From contig NC_087092.1 in the NCBI RefSeq assembly GCF_963855985.1, positions 10,416,001-10,480,000 of the forward strand: DNA of 64,000 bases, in the 5' to 3' direction. The translations under genes were made by a program, and so were the position numbers. The notes under the pieces are model-generated. The model was not told the origin of the DNA, did not search any database, and saw only the letters and a list, made by a program, of their open reading frames with translations. This DNA comes from Ostrinia nubilalis (Eukaryota > Arthropoda > Insecta > Lepidoptera > Crambidae). This document shows, in pieces, positions 9,917-23,300 of this stretch. Each line of letters begins with the position of its first letter. The first letter of the stretch is position 1.

Positions 9917-12900
9917 CTATTTTCCTATAAATGTAGGAGATACTCATTGTGTATTGCTTGTAATTTATTTCATGGTTAGTACTAAAGCAAATGCCTGGTT
10001 ACTGCAAATTATCTATGATTGGAAATTTTCTGAATCCCTCCCAGACGATTGGACGTTGGCGGAGGTCGTGAACTTCAGTTTTAATCAATTGAGAGTGTTA
10101 TAAATATATCCAGCAAAAAATGTCATTTTTGTAAATAGACTAAAGACAAAACAATATTTATCATATTTCATGTTAACATGGTGTTTAACTGGTCCATTTT
10201 GTAGAATGTCTGTGTAAGGGCGCCGAGTACTTTCACAGAAAATGCACCGACACGAAGGCATATTAAGCGAAATACAGTGGTTTCTTCTGTACTGGTAATA
10301 GAAGCGATTTTGCTACAAAAATGGGTATCTGATGTGCTCGCGACTGTACTTAATTGTCGCAAAATACAGTTTCGAGGACCTATTACAACGTCCATTTCAA
10401 AAGCACTAAAAGAAAAGAAAGAGAGAAAAACATCGTGTAACAATGTCATTCTTGTCTACCGTGCACAATAAAGTAGCATGAAGTTTTCGATTGAACTTTC
10501 GTTCAATCTGTCTTTATTTGTCGTTAAGTTGCAATCATAAAGTTTATTAATTGCTCGCGTCTTTCTTTGAACAGACTTGGGAATTTTCACACAAATATTA
10601 ATAAGCACCTACTCAGAACAGAGGACAACGTTCTACTCGTAAGAGTAATTAAAATTACTTGTAATTATTAGTAATGTATTTTTGTATTAGTTTTGAATTA
10701 ATAATACCTCTCCATTGTTGTATACGTGTATTTATAGCTTTAATAGTTGTTAAAAGTTGGCATTAAAGTTGTGTGGTGTTATAAGTGTGGTAAAAAAAGG
10801 TAATATTTTAACGTAGGTACCTACTGTCACACCGTATTGAATATTTTAAGTAAAAGAAAAGATTAATAAATGTGTGAACACGGTCTAACTAAAAGCTTTA
10901 ATAACAAGTTGTAGGTATACCTATAAGACTAGAACTGCCAATTATAAGGTTAATAGGTCTTAAATGTAGCATACAAGCGATATTAACGTTTAGCTCAACG
11001 TTAGATCATGTTGACAAGACGATGTAATTAGAATCGATCTAGTAATTTGAGTCACATAATGAGAAACAGTCTCATTCTAGCCCAGGAAAAACAGATAGTT
11101 CACTTTAAACTTACAATTTTCTTCTTCAAATAAAGAAATAAATAAGAAAAAAAAATGCTTGCATAATATAAGAGTCAATCCAATTGTTATTAGTCTTTCT
11201 GTGTTCTTCATGAGTGTCACCTATTTTTATACATACTTTTAAAAAAAACTAAAGGAATGTTTTGGCCAATGGCAACAATTACATCCTACTTAATGACATT
11301 AGTTACAAAAATATGAAAATTTTACTTAAAGGTTTTTAGTATCTCATTATCAGAACACAGCTCTTTCAAAACACTACTGGGAAAACCACCAATGAATTTA
11401 TCCTAGGAAGAGCTTCTCTTTTTATTTTTAGATTCAATCTCTTTTCTGGACACCGGTTGGGTTATCACAATGATTTCCCAACAGCCACAAATAGATTTCG
11501 TTTTTTAGGCGCAAGCTTTTTATAGTCAAGGGCGTTTTGCTTTTCTTATTGGACTACCGAAACTGTTTCTGTGATGTTGGTAATTAGATGAGATACTTGG
11601 CGCTGCCGAGTTATTTTCGACCGCATAAAGAGCCCGCAAATCCAAACATAACAGCATTAATGGTTTCCCCTGGATATACAGGCGCGAGACAGGTGGGTTA
11701 AAAGCTTATCAGAGAATTTAATAACATCATGTAGCTTAAGCCATGTTCTAAACAGGCTGATCGGTGCATATAGGCTGGGTTTAATTAAACGGTACACATC
11801 TAAATACGGGTTCCACTTTTCTTTTTAAGATAAGCAAACCTGGCTAAAATGTTTAAAATATGTGATTATTTTTTGCAAACTTTGTATGCCACTGTTCTAA
11901 AGGTAATTAAAAATATGGTAATGAAGAAATCCATAAATTCCTAGACCTTTTAGTTGGGTTGAATGAAACCAGCTCTACCTTTTTTTGTTTGTTAGTTAAA
12001 TTGATAGTTTGAAATGTTATTTCTGTGAAAAAAATCACAAAAGGTTTCCTGCCACGTCTCAAAAATACATTTTACATTTTAAAGTACTTATTGGCATTGT
12101 TAACGGCTGAAAATACTATAATTTGCGACGAAAAATGGCAAAACAACTTTTTCACTCGTACCTATTCTAAAACAACGGTCAGACATGAATCTACACTCTT
12201 AACTCGATTTAAGCCTATAATGAATTGTATTTCAATTTGACCAATCACACGTTTATATCGATGGTCCAGTTTGAATCGAGTTTTGAATGTTGTTTGCAAA
12301 CTAAAACCCCTAAGGTAACTTCGACAATGTAATCGTTCTCGGTATTCGCAATTTCACAAAGCAACTTATTTTATTTTAGTTAGGTAATACTTAATCTCTA
12401 CTCAATAAGGGCTCTTCAAGTTCTGAATTTCATAACTATTACTATAAACCATTAAATGTTATTGTTTCAACTCAGCTGGGCATTTAATCGTACGATTATA
12501 TTATTAATCGTACCTACTTAAACTCACTCTCCGCTGTATACTGTTCTAATTTTTTTGTATTAGAAAGGTAGTCTACCTGTTTTTCTTACTAATAAAATAC
12601 TTAATGATAGTTTAATAAAAATAATTACCTATGTCTGGACTAGAAATTAATCATTTTCTATCAAGAACTGTACAATTTTCAACTATCTTGCCTCAGTAAC
12701 CAATATTAATTTTCTGGCTTATTTACACGTGGTTTTCACTTTATCACACAAAAACTCATCCCTATGGAATCGTTAGACATATCTGGGATAAAAAGGAGTC
12801 TTTTCTAAGTATTCGGGAAGGCAAATTTTGTTTATAAGAAGTAACTGAGCGGGTTGATAGGAAGATAAAGTACCCATGGGAACGGGAGCCAGACTTTGGT

Positions 12901-13214
12901 TATGTAGCATAAAACCTCATTGAAACACAGGTGCTTATACTCATTCATTGCTCATGAATTATTAAACTATCTTCATAATAGAAGGTAGCTTAATTAATTA
13001 GTATTTATGAATAAATATTCGAAACGTATTATATCACTGACAATTCCAAAGAAAAACAACTTCAAACACTTTTTGGCCAAGAATTTATTAATAACTTTTT
13101 TACACCTCTAATAAAGTTTTTCGAATCGCACTTTTAGGTTATGGAATATAATCTTACGAAAAGCTTTTGTTTGGTATCTCTTATCAAATTACAAGGTACT
13201 ATTTAAGGTTCAAG
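9917..13214. other. Receptor intron 1, unassigned
   Basis: AT-rich DNA with no supported gene. Overlapping frames on the two strands at 10168-10471 (93 and 64 codons) have no recognisable domain and no splice context, and are left as chance frames. Confidence 0.45.
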
Positions 13215-13513
13215 TAGTATTTAAGGTTTTTTCCGTGGGAGAGCCACGCTTCGGCATGAATGGGCCGGCTCGACCGGAGTGATACCACGGCCTCACAAAA
13301 AACCGGCGTGAAGCAGCGCTTGCGCTGTGTTTCGCCGAGTGAGTGAGGATACCGGAGGCCCAATTGGGGGGGAATGGGATTTAAAAGGTTGGCAGCGCAC
13401 TTGTGACTTCACTGATGTTGCGGGTGTACATGGGCGACGGCAATTGCTTACCATCAGGTGATCCGTCTGCTCGTTTGCCTCCTATCACATAAAAAAAAAA
13501 AAAAAAAAAAAAA
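13215..13513 (+). mobile_element. SINE or LINE 3'-end retroposon with poly-A tail
   Basis: A GC-richer block of about 300 bp begins near CGTGGGAGAGCCACGCTTCG, contains GGCCGGCTCGACCGGAGTG, ends ATCCGTCTGCTCGTTTGCCT and closes with a run of about 19 A. This layout is well known from abundant lepidopteran retroposons of the plus orientation. I did not find convincing RNA polymerase III A and B boxes, so it may be a LINE 3' fragment and not a true SINE. Target duplications are not clear. Confidence 0.7.
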
Positions 13514-15906
13514 GTACCTACACTCCTACAGTAACGGAACATTAGAGTTAAGCATTAACAGAAGATCATTAGAAGTTAGCTGATGTCGAAGCCTGTTGTT
13601 AATGGCATCTCCGCTGGGATCATTAATTCATCTGACGTTCAAACGAGAAGTCTGTAAGCAGCAGCAAATACTTGTGCAATTGGCAAAGCATTTTAATGGA
13701 AACGGACGTTAAGCTACGGTTAACACCATTATATTCCTGTTAATACTGTTCTATTAATACAACAAACTGCTGCTGCTCATTTTGGTTAATAAAACACTTT
13801 TTTTCATTAGAAGACCCTTAATAGAATTTTATTAGTATTGCTTTTTGGCACAGGCTTACAATATGAAAGGCATTTACTTATTTAAAAAAAAATATTTTAG
13901 GTACATCTAAATAATTGATTAATATTTTTGTTCTTTGGTCTGCGTAGGCTAAGACTATCTTCTGTATATGCCAAGCTAATAAATGTATTCAGAAATCTAT
14001 ACCTTATAATATTAAACTTCAAGTGCTACACATACATCTTTGAATAGGCACTTACCAAGATACCTACTAAGGTATACGTTATTCAGAGTAAGTACTCACA
14101 GTGAAGCATTATAATTAGGGTACAAATTAAATTATCGTATCCATTAAACCGAGGTACAAATGGTACATCCTTGGCACGTCCATCTATAAATTATTCACAA
14201 GTCCCGGACGAGGACGCGTATAATCAAATTCTGAATCAAACTTGCTATCATTAGCACGGTATAGAAACGGCTTCAAATGACATACCATTCAGTTTGGGAT
14301 TTAAAGTGGAGTCGTTACCGTATATACGTAGTGATGAGGATCCTATTAAAGTTGCTCTCATTCTACCTTTATTGTCTCATAAAACCTTCAACCCTCATTC
14401 CGATGGCAAAAATATCCAACCTAAACTGGTTTATGGTTATTTTTATAGCATCCTCACAGGAGATTAGTAGAGGCGCTTAGAAGCAACATAGTCTCTCGTT
14501 TTTGAAAACCAATAGCCAAGATAACTGTTCTTGTTAAGACTTATTAAGAGATAAAGATAACAGTGAATATATTAGGTACACACAATGAATACTTCTCTAG
14601 TTATTGACTGATTGTAAAGATGCTTTGGTACCCCCAAAGCATCTTTACAATCAGAAAATCTGTAATTTAAAAAAAAATGGTTTTGTTTTAGATTGTTATG
14701 TATACCTTCTATTTGTAACACCCTGTATTCAGGAATTAACTGATTGGTTATGATAATGGTGTTTTTCGACTAAAAACAAATTATAAAACCATTTGGATTA
14801 CTTAATCTATCATCGCTTTTTCGAACGATGCGACTTAATTTCACCACTTTTCGCCAACGAGCTCTCAAAATCTCTGTAGTACAGATATTTTAATAAAACC
14901 CATCATTATCTTTTCATCAAAATATGATGAACATTTTTAAATTAAAAAATATTGTCTCGCACCGTATTTTACTTTGATCAATTCCTCCAAAAACAGGCAA
15001 CAAAACCCTTCATAAAATGGAGTTGGGGTGTTACGTACATTCCAATTAAAAACGATGGTCATTACGTGCAACTGGAGTTAGCTAGAGGAGAAATACAGTT
15101 GCAAAATCGCACTTATTACAAAATAAATAAAGTGCTACAGTTTTTCCCTTGATGTGCTGTCTGTAAACTACGACCATTTAATTGCCTTCTACTCGAAAAA
15201 TAAAGTGGAGGTGAATGACACCGAGTCTATTGGAAACTTTGAAATTAACACTCGCTTTTGATTTCTTCAGCTCGTACAAAGGAGGCGATATTGGTGAAAT
15301 TGTTTACAAAAGTAAAAAATAATAAGTACCAATTTGGTATTTTTTTGTTCATAAGAAAAAATTTAAGTTCAACTAGATGAAATTTATTTTATTATGTTTC
15401 TAGTCTAGAGAATATAGGCGCAAAATAATAATTAACTTTTACAAGACATTTTAGAAGGACATTTTGATCATGGTTAAATTGTTACTTATTATCATTAACG
15501 AAAAAACTTTTTTATTGCTGCCAAAAAGACATTATATGATTGTACGTTTATACACCTACTAATTACGTAAATGGATGTTTAATTACATTATAAAAACTTA
15601 TTAATGTTTCAAAAGCTCGAAGGAACAATAATTAGAGCCCGCAATATCATACCGACATTATACTTAAGTTACCTACTTAATTTAATTAAGCGTGAATTTT
15701 AAGCTTATTAAGAAGAAATTGTGGGCTTTTGATTCTTCTCTAATTTATGATTATAGTTAAACAAAACGTAGTCTCTGATTAAAACGTTTACTGAGGCAAA
15801 ATGAGAAATATACACTCTAGACAAACAAAACGACCTACGGGGACTATTCAGTGGGTAATTTTATTACTGGCTGAAAAAACATCGTAAAAGCTGCCATAAT
15901 ACTGTA
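13514..15906. other. Receptor intron 1, unassigned
   Basis: No gene is recognised. A perfect hairpin at 14608-14654 is listed separately, and AACACCCTGTA near 14717 may be one decayed end of a CAGGGTGTT element. A 66-codon frame at 14952 has no recognisable domain. Confidence 0.4.
14608..14654. repeat. Perfect 21-bp hairpin with 5-nt loop
   Basis: CTGATTGTAAAGATGCTTTGG is followed after TACCC by its exact complement ending TTTACAATCAG. It stands alone, with no other transposon feature around it. Because it is in an intron it would be transcribed. It could be a recent snap-back duplication or a tiny foldback element; the loop is too short for a usual microRNA precursor. Confidence 0.75.
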
Positions 15907-17459
15907 TAGGCCAGTAGAATTAAACACAAAAATTGATTAAATCGGAAATAATTCCTACAAAAGATTTTTTTGCTTTAATGGCTTCATTGGTTGCCCGTTA
16001 AGACTCTCCTAAGTTTTCGACTTCGACGGAGTTGTGCTTAAGTAGTGGGGGCCCCCGAAAGGGGCGTTTTTTCGGTTTTCTGGTTATACCGCGTAAAGGA
16101 CTTACCCTATCGAAAAGTGGTCTTCATGACGGTTGAAGGGCACTTTATCTTGCATTGAATAAGACCAAATTCATATGTTTTGGACAAATCGTTCTCGCGC
16201 TAAAGTTCGGCAAAGTAGAAAATATACGTACAATTAATGACCCTCTCCACGTCCAATGGCTTGTTACCCACATCCTTCCAAGTCTTGAAAAGGGCCACCT
16301 CAACCAGTGTAACCCTATCAAGGCTTACGAGCTTGATGCGCCTATCCTTGTTCCTCCCAGCCGTTCCTTAACTGCGGTTAGTGCACCTCTTCCTTGCACT
16401 CTCCTGAACGACCCTGTGTAACCTACTGTGGCTGTCCCTCTTCCTTGCACCCTCCTGCACGACTACGTTGCTTAGCCGTATGCCTGGTCCAAGGTTCGAC
16501 GCCAAAAAAATCAACAATAACAGATTCATATTTTTGGACTACCCGTTCTCATGCTAATGCCCATCAAAGTTGTATAAATTTTACATATTTATGAAAATCT
16601 AGCCGTGATTTCGCATGTGCGGAAATGTTTTGATCATTTTTCCCCGTTTTCGCAACACTTGTCAGTGATGCTCTGCTCCTATTGGTTGTAGTGTAATAGC
16701 CTATAATCCTATAGCCTTCCTCGATTTATGGGCTTATTCAACACAAAAATATTATTCAAATCAAACCAGTAGTTCCTGAGATTAGCGCGTTCAACCAAAT
16801 AAACAAAGAAACTCTTCAGCGTTTATAAGTAATACTATTAGTATTATTAATAATATCTTAGTGTTAGTGTACGTGTTATTTACATAGTACTATGTTGTAT
16901 AATATGTCTAACATACTAGCTTTCAGTCGCGACTTTGTCATGAAAAATCTTATCTTAATACATGTAGGTAATTAATGTTTGTTGTTGTTCAATGTACATA
17001 TTTATTTGATTTCATGAGTTGTGTTCGTTCATTTTCCTTTATCATCAGTCGCAAAACATAATTATCAGATAAAAACTTTTTAAAAGGTAATATCTCTTTT
17101 TATATTCTACAAAAATCCTACTCCTACTAATATTATAAGTAAATGCAATAGTTTGTATGTTTTCTTGTTACTCAATCACACAAAAACGGCTGAACGGTTT
17201 CGAATACAGGTCATACACCCAACTTTTTATCTCGAAAAAAGAACAGGAAACTGAAACGGGCCTGCTTACCAAGATATACTCGGACGAAGTACTATAGTAC
17301 TATGTAAATAACAAGTGCACTAACACTAAGATATTATTAATAATACTAATATACTTAGTATTACTTATAAACTCTGAAGAGCTTCTTTGTTTATTTGGTT
17401 GAACGCGCTAATCTCAGGAACTACTGGTTTGATTTGAATAATTCTTTTTGTGTTGAATA

Positions 17460-18761
17460 GGGGAGACTGGGGCTGGTTCTAACAAATTTTGATTTGAGCG
17501 TAATATTTTCTAAACTGCTTTAGCAAGAAACATGGTTTTTTGGTACGTGATGTCAAATTTAATGAGCTTTACGTAAAGTACAACAAAATGTATACAGGGT
17601 GTTAGGTAAATGGGTATATGAGCCGACACTAGCCCATGTTAACATAGGCATATAAATGGTATGGTGAAGTCAGAAATTTGATATCGTGATTTAATTTTTT
17701 TTAATTTTCATACAAAATAAATTTTATAAAATCCGATATGTATGAAAATTAAAATAATTAAAATGAAGATATCAATTTTCTGACTTCACCATACCATTTA
17801 TATGACCATGTTAACATGGCCTAGTGTCGGCTCATATACCCATTTACCTAACACCCTGTATAATAATTACCATATCTGAGAAAAATCGAGTTTTGCCAAA
17901 CAAGTCACTTGTTAGATCTTACCCCCGGTTTGGGGTTGGTTTTAACATCGCTGGGGAAAGTTTTAACAGCGGGGGTAAGAAATAATTTATAGTTGGGAAT
18001 GGGATTTTGGCTAAGATAAACAACAAAATAATAATCAATGTTTATTAGAAACACTAAAAAATTAAATGCGGTTCCTTACCGTTCATAAAATAAACAGAAA
18101 ACTTAAAATTTATTAGTTAAATAAACTGACTCAATCAATCAGCATTACTCAAATCAAAGAACAAAAAATAATTTTTGATCATCAAATGATCATTGAAATT
18201 CGGCTCCTTGCCGTTTAAACATGTGTAATAAACTTAAAACTTACTAAATCTATCTTTATCAAATAAAATAACAAAAAAAATACTCCTCTAATAAATCAAC
18301 ATACAACTTTGGTTATAAAAGTCAGTCTTACTCAATGTTCGGGGCAAATATTAACGCGTTAGAACCTACCCCGTGCATTTTGTTAAAACCAACCCCACGA
18401 CCTCATTTTGCACAAAATTATTGTTTTTCTTTTACCGGTTATGTTTTCGATTAAAACTTTGAAATTAATGAAAAATACAATAAATTCGGATTTATGCAAT
18501 ACCAAAGCCAATTTTCTACGATACATATTTAAAGAGTTATTCAAAAAATTAAACACGGTAAAAAAGTTCATTTTCCTGTGAAATTGGAGGCGTCTGACGC
18601 AACCTGCTCCCGTGACGCTTGGCCGGCAACTGACAGGTCTAGACACATTCGCGCTTATTCGTAGGCACAAAGTGCGTTGGAATTAGCGTGGTAAGTCGAA
18701 TAGGTTCTATGTAATTACGCTGTTAGTATTTACCCCTGTTAAAACCAGCCCCAGTCTCCCC
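17460..18761. mobile_element. TA-flanked transposon, GGGGAGACTGG termini, copy 2
   Basis: Same termini and body as the element at 8875-9914, but inverted relative to it. TA stands on both sides (17458-17459 and 18762-18763). The left arm of the surrounding foldback gives the empty site: GTGTTGAATAAGCCCATAAA reads straight through where this copy interrupts it, so the target duplication is exactly TA. Removing the nested MITE and its TA leaves about 1036 bp, nearly the length of copy 1. Confidence 0.85.
17595..17858. mobile_element. 264-bp foldback MITE (CAGGGTGTTAGG), copy 1
   Basis: CAGGGTGTTAGGTAAATGGG at the left is mirrored at the right, and the arms of over 100 bp include GGTATGGTGAAGTCAGAAA. 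Copy 1 of the host element (9760-9800) is the empty site and shows that two bases, TA, were duplicated. This is the mark of a Tc1/mariner-type MITE. An equal-length copy is at 23740-24003. Confidence 0.9.
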
Positions 18762-19585
18762 TAAGCTCATAAATCGAGGAAGGCTATAGGATTATAGGCT
18801 ATTACACTACAACCAATAGGAGCAGAGCATCACTGACAAGTGTTGCGAAAACGGGGAAAAATGATCAAAACATTTCCGCACATGCGAAATCACGGCTAGA
18901 TTTTCATAAATTTGTAAAATGTATACAACTTTGATGAACATTAGCATGAGAACGGGTAGTCCAAAAATATGAATCTGTTGTTGTTGATTTTTTGGCGTCG
19001 AACCTTGGACCAGGCATACGGCTAGGCAACGTAGTCGTGCAGGAGGCTGCAAGGAAGAGGGACAGCCACAGTAGGTAACACAGGGTCGTTCAGGAGAGTG
19101 CAAGGAAGAGGTGCACCAACCGCATTTAAGGAACGTCTGGGACGATACGAACAAGGATAGGCGCATCAAGCTCGTAAGCCTTGATAGGGTTACACTGGTT
19201 GAGGTGGCCCTTTTCAAGACTTGGAAGCCTGTGGGTAACAAGCCATTGGACGTGGAGAGGGTCATTAATTATACGTATATTTTCTACTTTGCCGAACTTT
19301 AGCGCGAGAACGGTTTGTCCAAAACATATGAATTTGGTCTTATTCAATGCAGGATTAAGTGCCCTTCAACCGTCATGAAGACCACTTTTCGATAGGGTAA
19401 GTCCTTTACGCGGTATAACCGGAAAACCGAAAAAATGCCCCTTTCGGGGGCCCCCACCACTTAAGCACAACTCCGTCGAAGTCGAAAACTTAGGAGATTC
19501 TTAATGGGCAACCAATGAAGCCATTAAAACAATAAAATCTTTTGTAGGAATTATTTCCGATTTAAAAGCTAATTCTACTGGACTA

Positions 19586-20217
19586 GTATGATTAAATTAC
19601 GGTTTCATCACCGCAGAGTGAAAACCACAACTACCCGCATTAGAGGTTTTGCTTTGTGGTTCTTTGTATTGAATCGAGCTAGTTATTGCTGGCTGTCTGC
19701 CTAAGTTAGGCAGTAGGATGAAGTTAAAACCGGGGGAATATTATTCAAAGTAGGTATAAAGTTAAAATGCTTAAGGCCTGTTTCGCCACTGGGTGATAAA
19801 ATCCCTATATGTCATAAGACTTCTCTGGATCTGGGTCTGTGCTTCGTCCGATTGATTGATTTGTCCTCATTTAGTTTGAGTTGTTGTGGAGTTGTGACTT
19901 CAGTTTTTATAGACTACACATATAGAAGAAGGAAAAAAGTAGAATTAAATGGCAAGAAAATCTAGCTTATTTTGTTCCATATTTAAGCTAGCTGCGTACC
20001 TCAGCAGTAGCTACATAGGTACAAAAAAACGTTTTAGCATAAGAATGGCAAAATGCTTATTTATTATTCATGGCTTTGTTACCGATATGTACATAGATTT
20101 ATTTTGTAAATACGATTGTTCGATTGTCGTTTCTGTAGATTTTCCGTTGTGCTTACTCGAGTAAGATAAATGGCTTGTACCGGCTGGATATCCAGACGGA
20201 TTTTTTTTTACAAAATA
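19586..20217. other. Receptor intron 1, unassigned
   Basis: No repeat boundary or exon is recognised. The 71-codon frame at 19949 has no domain. Confidence 0.45.
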
Positions 20218-20398
20218 GTGTGCTTACCATGAGTTTACGTTAGGTGTGCTCGCTAGTGACTGCGTAAAAAATGACAATAAATGTATGACAAATCGTACAG
20301 CGCCCCTAGCGGCAACTTTCGAGAACTAAACTCTTCATAGATTTTTTTGACGCACTCGCTAGCGAGCACACTTAACGTAAAGTCGTGGTAAGCACACA
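20218..20398. mobile_element. MITE with GTGTGCTTACCA termini
   Basis: GTGTGCTTACCATGAGTTTA at the left is mirrored by TAAAGTCGTGGTAAGCACAC at the right. The arms extend to TGTGCTCGCTAG about 45 bp in. Length 181 bp, no coding capacity. The target duplication is not clear. Confidence 0.75.
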
Positions 20399-23300
20399 GT
20401 AAGTTAGAACTAATTGTTCAATTACATTTTACCTTTGCGTGTAATCAGAAGTTTTATGGTAATTTTAATAAATTACTAGGTTATATTAGTCAAAACGTAG
20501 CCGCGGCTAAATCCCAATTTCCACTGGGAGCAAAATATTGCAATGAGCTCGAATGCTTAATCTAGAATATTACGTTTATAGCTATTTAATTAATTATTAC
20601 AAGTATCTTTTTATCTATTCCTGACATTTAATAAGTACATTAAGATATTATTAATAAATAGGCGCCTGTCATAATCATTAGTAAGTAGAACGAGCCGCAG
20701 ATTATCCCATCAGTCAGTGGGAAGAAACTTCGCGCTAATTTAGAAGTTATCATCTAGTTTCCGCTTAGTACAGCTTTAACTGACTTTAGCTGACTAAGTA
20801 TGCGGCCTACTTATTACAAGTTATATTCCAACTTTCATAGTCACTAGTAATACTCAACTTTCGTAACGTAAAAAATGTAGTAAGGCTTTTATTAATTTCG
20901 TTCATAGGTAGAGCTACTGCAATTTTTTGATAATGTGTAGACGATAGTCACTTCAATATGAGCACTTGGACCGTTTAAATGTCATATTCATCATAGACAA
21001 TAGACATTTATCTATACACTTCTTTATCTATACTAATATTATAAAGAGGTAAAGTTTGTGTGTTTGTATATTTGTTAAATTGTAAGGGGTAATCTCGGGA
21101 TCTACTGAACCGATTTTAAAAACTCTTTCACCAATAGAAAGCCACATTTTTGCTGAGTGTCATAGGTTATATAAAAAACCGACAAATTCCACGCGGGCGA
21201 GGCCGCGGGCGGAAAGCTAGTTAATAATATAAAGCTGAAGAGTTTGTTTTTTGTTTGCTTGAACGAAAATTTCATGAACTACATTGGTCCGATTTGAAAA
21301 AAAAAAATTGTGTTGGATAGCCCATTTATTTTAGCTTTTTGTCTATTTAGCATCATCCTCATGCCAATAGGGGCATTTATATTATTCAAACTATTTTCAC
21401 GCGTACAAAGTCGCGGGCACAGCTAGTGGTTGATTATGTTCGTTGATTGCAAACGAGCGTCAATTCTACCTAGTTGCTGTGGTTTTCAATGTCAGTCAGT
21501 CATGTTGATGTCGCTACAATCCGAGCCTATTGTCGCACAGTAACTGGCTGTTACTTGAGTTATAATTAAAATGGTTTGTAACCGTGTATCTCGATTTAGA
21601 GACATAGGTACCTATAGGATTTGTTTGTGAATGTGGAATGGTGAATACAGAGATCAAATTTTGTCTCTGGCAGATTAATTAAGTTTTCACGTACCTATTG
21701 TTGTTACTATTACAAGTATACAGTATCTGTTGAAGGAGTTTATTACTTTAGGTAGTTAATGTCTAATTTGACTTAAAATAATGAACTTCGTTAACGATAA
21801 CTTTCGAAAAAACTCGACCCAAGTTAAAGGCTTTAATTTTTCATTACAATTTTAAAGTTGCTTCATCAAAGTTATAAACTTAGGAAAAAGGTTAAATTTT
21901 CTTGACTAACTTAGGTATCATGTTAAAAAGATGGTATTCGATTCCTATGGAGGTAAGTTTTAACTTGGGAACAAGACCCTTACATTAAACTCTTTTACTT
22001 TTATTAATTAAAGGTACCTACCCAATATTATACTCCTGACGTCCTAAAGTCAACCTCGTTCCGATTTATAAATCCGAAGAGGTTGGCTTTAATATTGAAG
22101 AACATTGTCCCCAAACACTAATAGCAAACAAATTAAGTGTAATATTGGAAAATTTTGAAGTAACCCAGTAAGGCAAAAGTGGCAAATTTTTTCATTCATG
22201 CGTGGCCAATCAGTGAGCATCTAGTGATAAATTCCGTTTAAATTAAACCCTCGATCACGTTCAGGAGAATTTTCCCGGAAAATTTCGTACATATTCAAAG
22301 TTACACGCTCATTTACGTTCCTACGTGCTGTTGTGTAAGCCAACATGTTACCTACATCAAAGAGTTGGACCAAAACATTTGAAGCCAATATACCTAATAT
22401 CCATCCGTAAACGTATCTACAGCAATGTTTTTAAGTCTTTTTTAATCAATACCATCAAATTTAAGAAGTTCTTGTCTAAAGTTAAATTCTTTAGTACCAA
22501 ACATTTGTAACTGTCTGGCGAGTCCCGACTGAGTGTTAAGTACGAGTATCTCAAGTTTATACATATTTGAAATTACTTATATTTTTTTATCACTGCGACC
22601 TCAATTTATATATTTACAGTTTCCATTCATCTTGTTGCCTTCGGAAGAGGCAGAGGCATAACTTAGGACGTTAAACTTTTAGTACCTACCTAGGTCTTTA
22701 ATAAATATTTCAAAGAACACAAAGGGAATACTTAACACATTCTCTAGAGTTAAGTAGCTTTGATATTACTTTTCTCTTTGCAGTTTATTGAAATCAAATA
22801 AGTATCATAGTAGCTACCTAACAATATTCCATATCACGACAAAATTGTTGCCACTTAACTGTTCTGATTTGACAAAGGGAAGCTGTAGCGGAGGTATTTT
22901 GTGAAAACGAGAACTTTTTTCCAGGGTTGATGACTTGATATCTGACAAGAGTTATTATCGCCATACAGGATACCCAAAACGTTTTTAATTTACACGTAAA
23001 CGTGCGATATAACACGAAAGGAATTTCAGAAAAGACAAATTACGATTGACTCCGTGGCACTATCGCACTTCAGCGGGATAGTCTATAAAAAATGCAAAGC
23101 AAACTGGCCACGTGACACCATCGCATGTGACTGTGTGTGAATAAACCGTCTCAATGCCAAATCAAATGCCGCTATATAAAAACAAATGCCAATTTATAAA
23201 AACAAAAATGAAGACTAGACTCGCGGAGAGTTCCATTTTCGAAAACATTTATTGTTTTTTTTTAAATAATTACAAATGGCCAGTTTCAGAAACTTTTACG

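Larger units (their letters stand above)
15909..19583. mobile_element. Long-armed TA-flanked foldback element, copy 1
   Basis: The ends are GGCCAGTAGAATTA and TAATTCTACTGGAC, flanked by TA at 15907-15908 and 19584-19585. Left arm (about 15909-16892) and right arm (about 17296-17459 plus 18764-19583) are long inverted copies, each including a GGGGGCCCCCGAAAG block and a GTCGAACCTTGGACCAGGC block. Inside each arm a CTCTTCCTTGCAC-CTCCTG motif is repeated about 55 bp apart. The right arm is opened by the GGGGAGACTGG element at 17460-18761. The centre holds a minus-strand RTE-like tail fragment (about 17125-17290). The arms have no convincing protein. A second, more compact copy lies at 62437-63868. 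Confidence 0.75.

Noticed and set aside
14608..14654. A microRNA gene at the perfect hairpin
   Set aside because: The stem is perfect and the loop only 5 nt, unlike a usual pre-miRNA.
16394..16594. Frames in the arms of the long foldback that translate to plausible stretches (for example HPSLEKGHLNQ-like)
   Set aside because: The same arm gives equally long frames on both strands, none with a recognisable motif, and copies differ by frameshifts.
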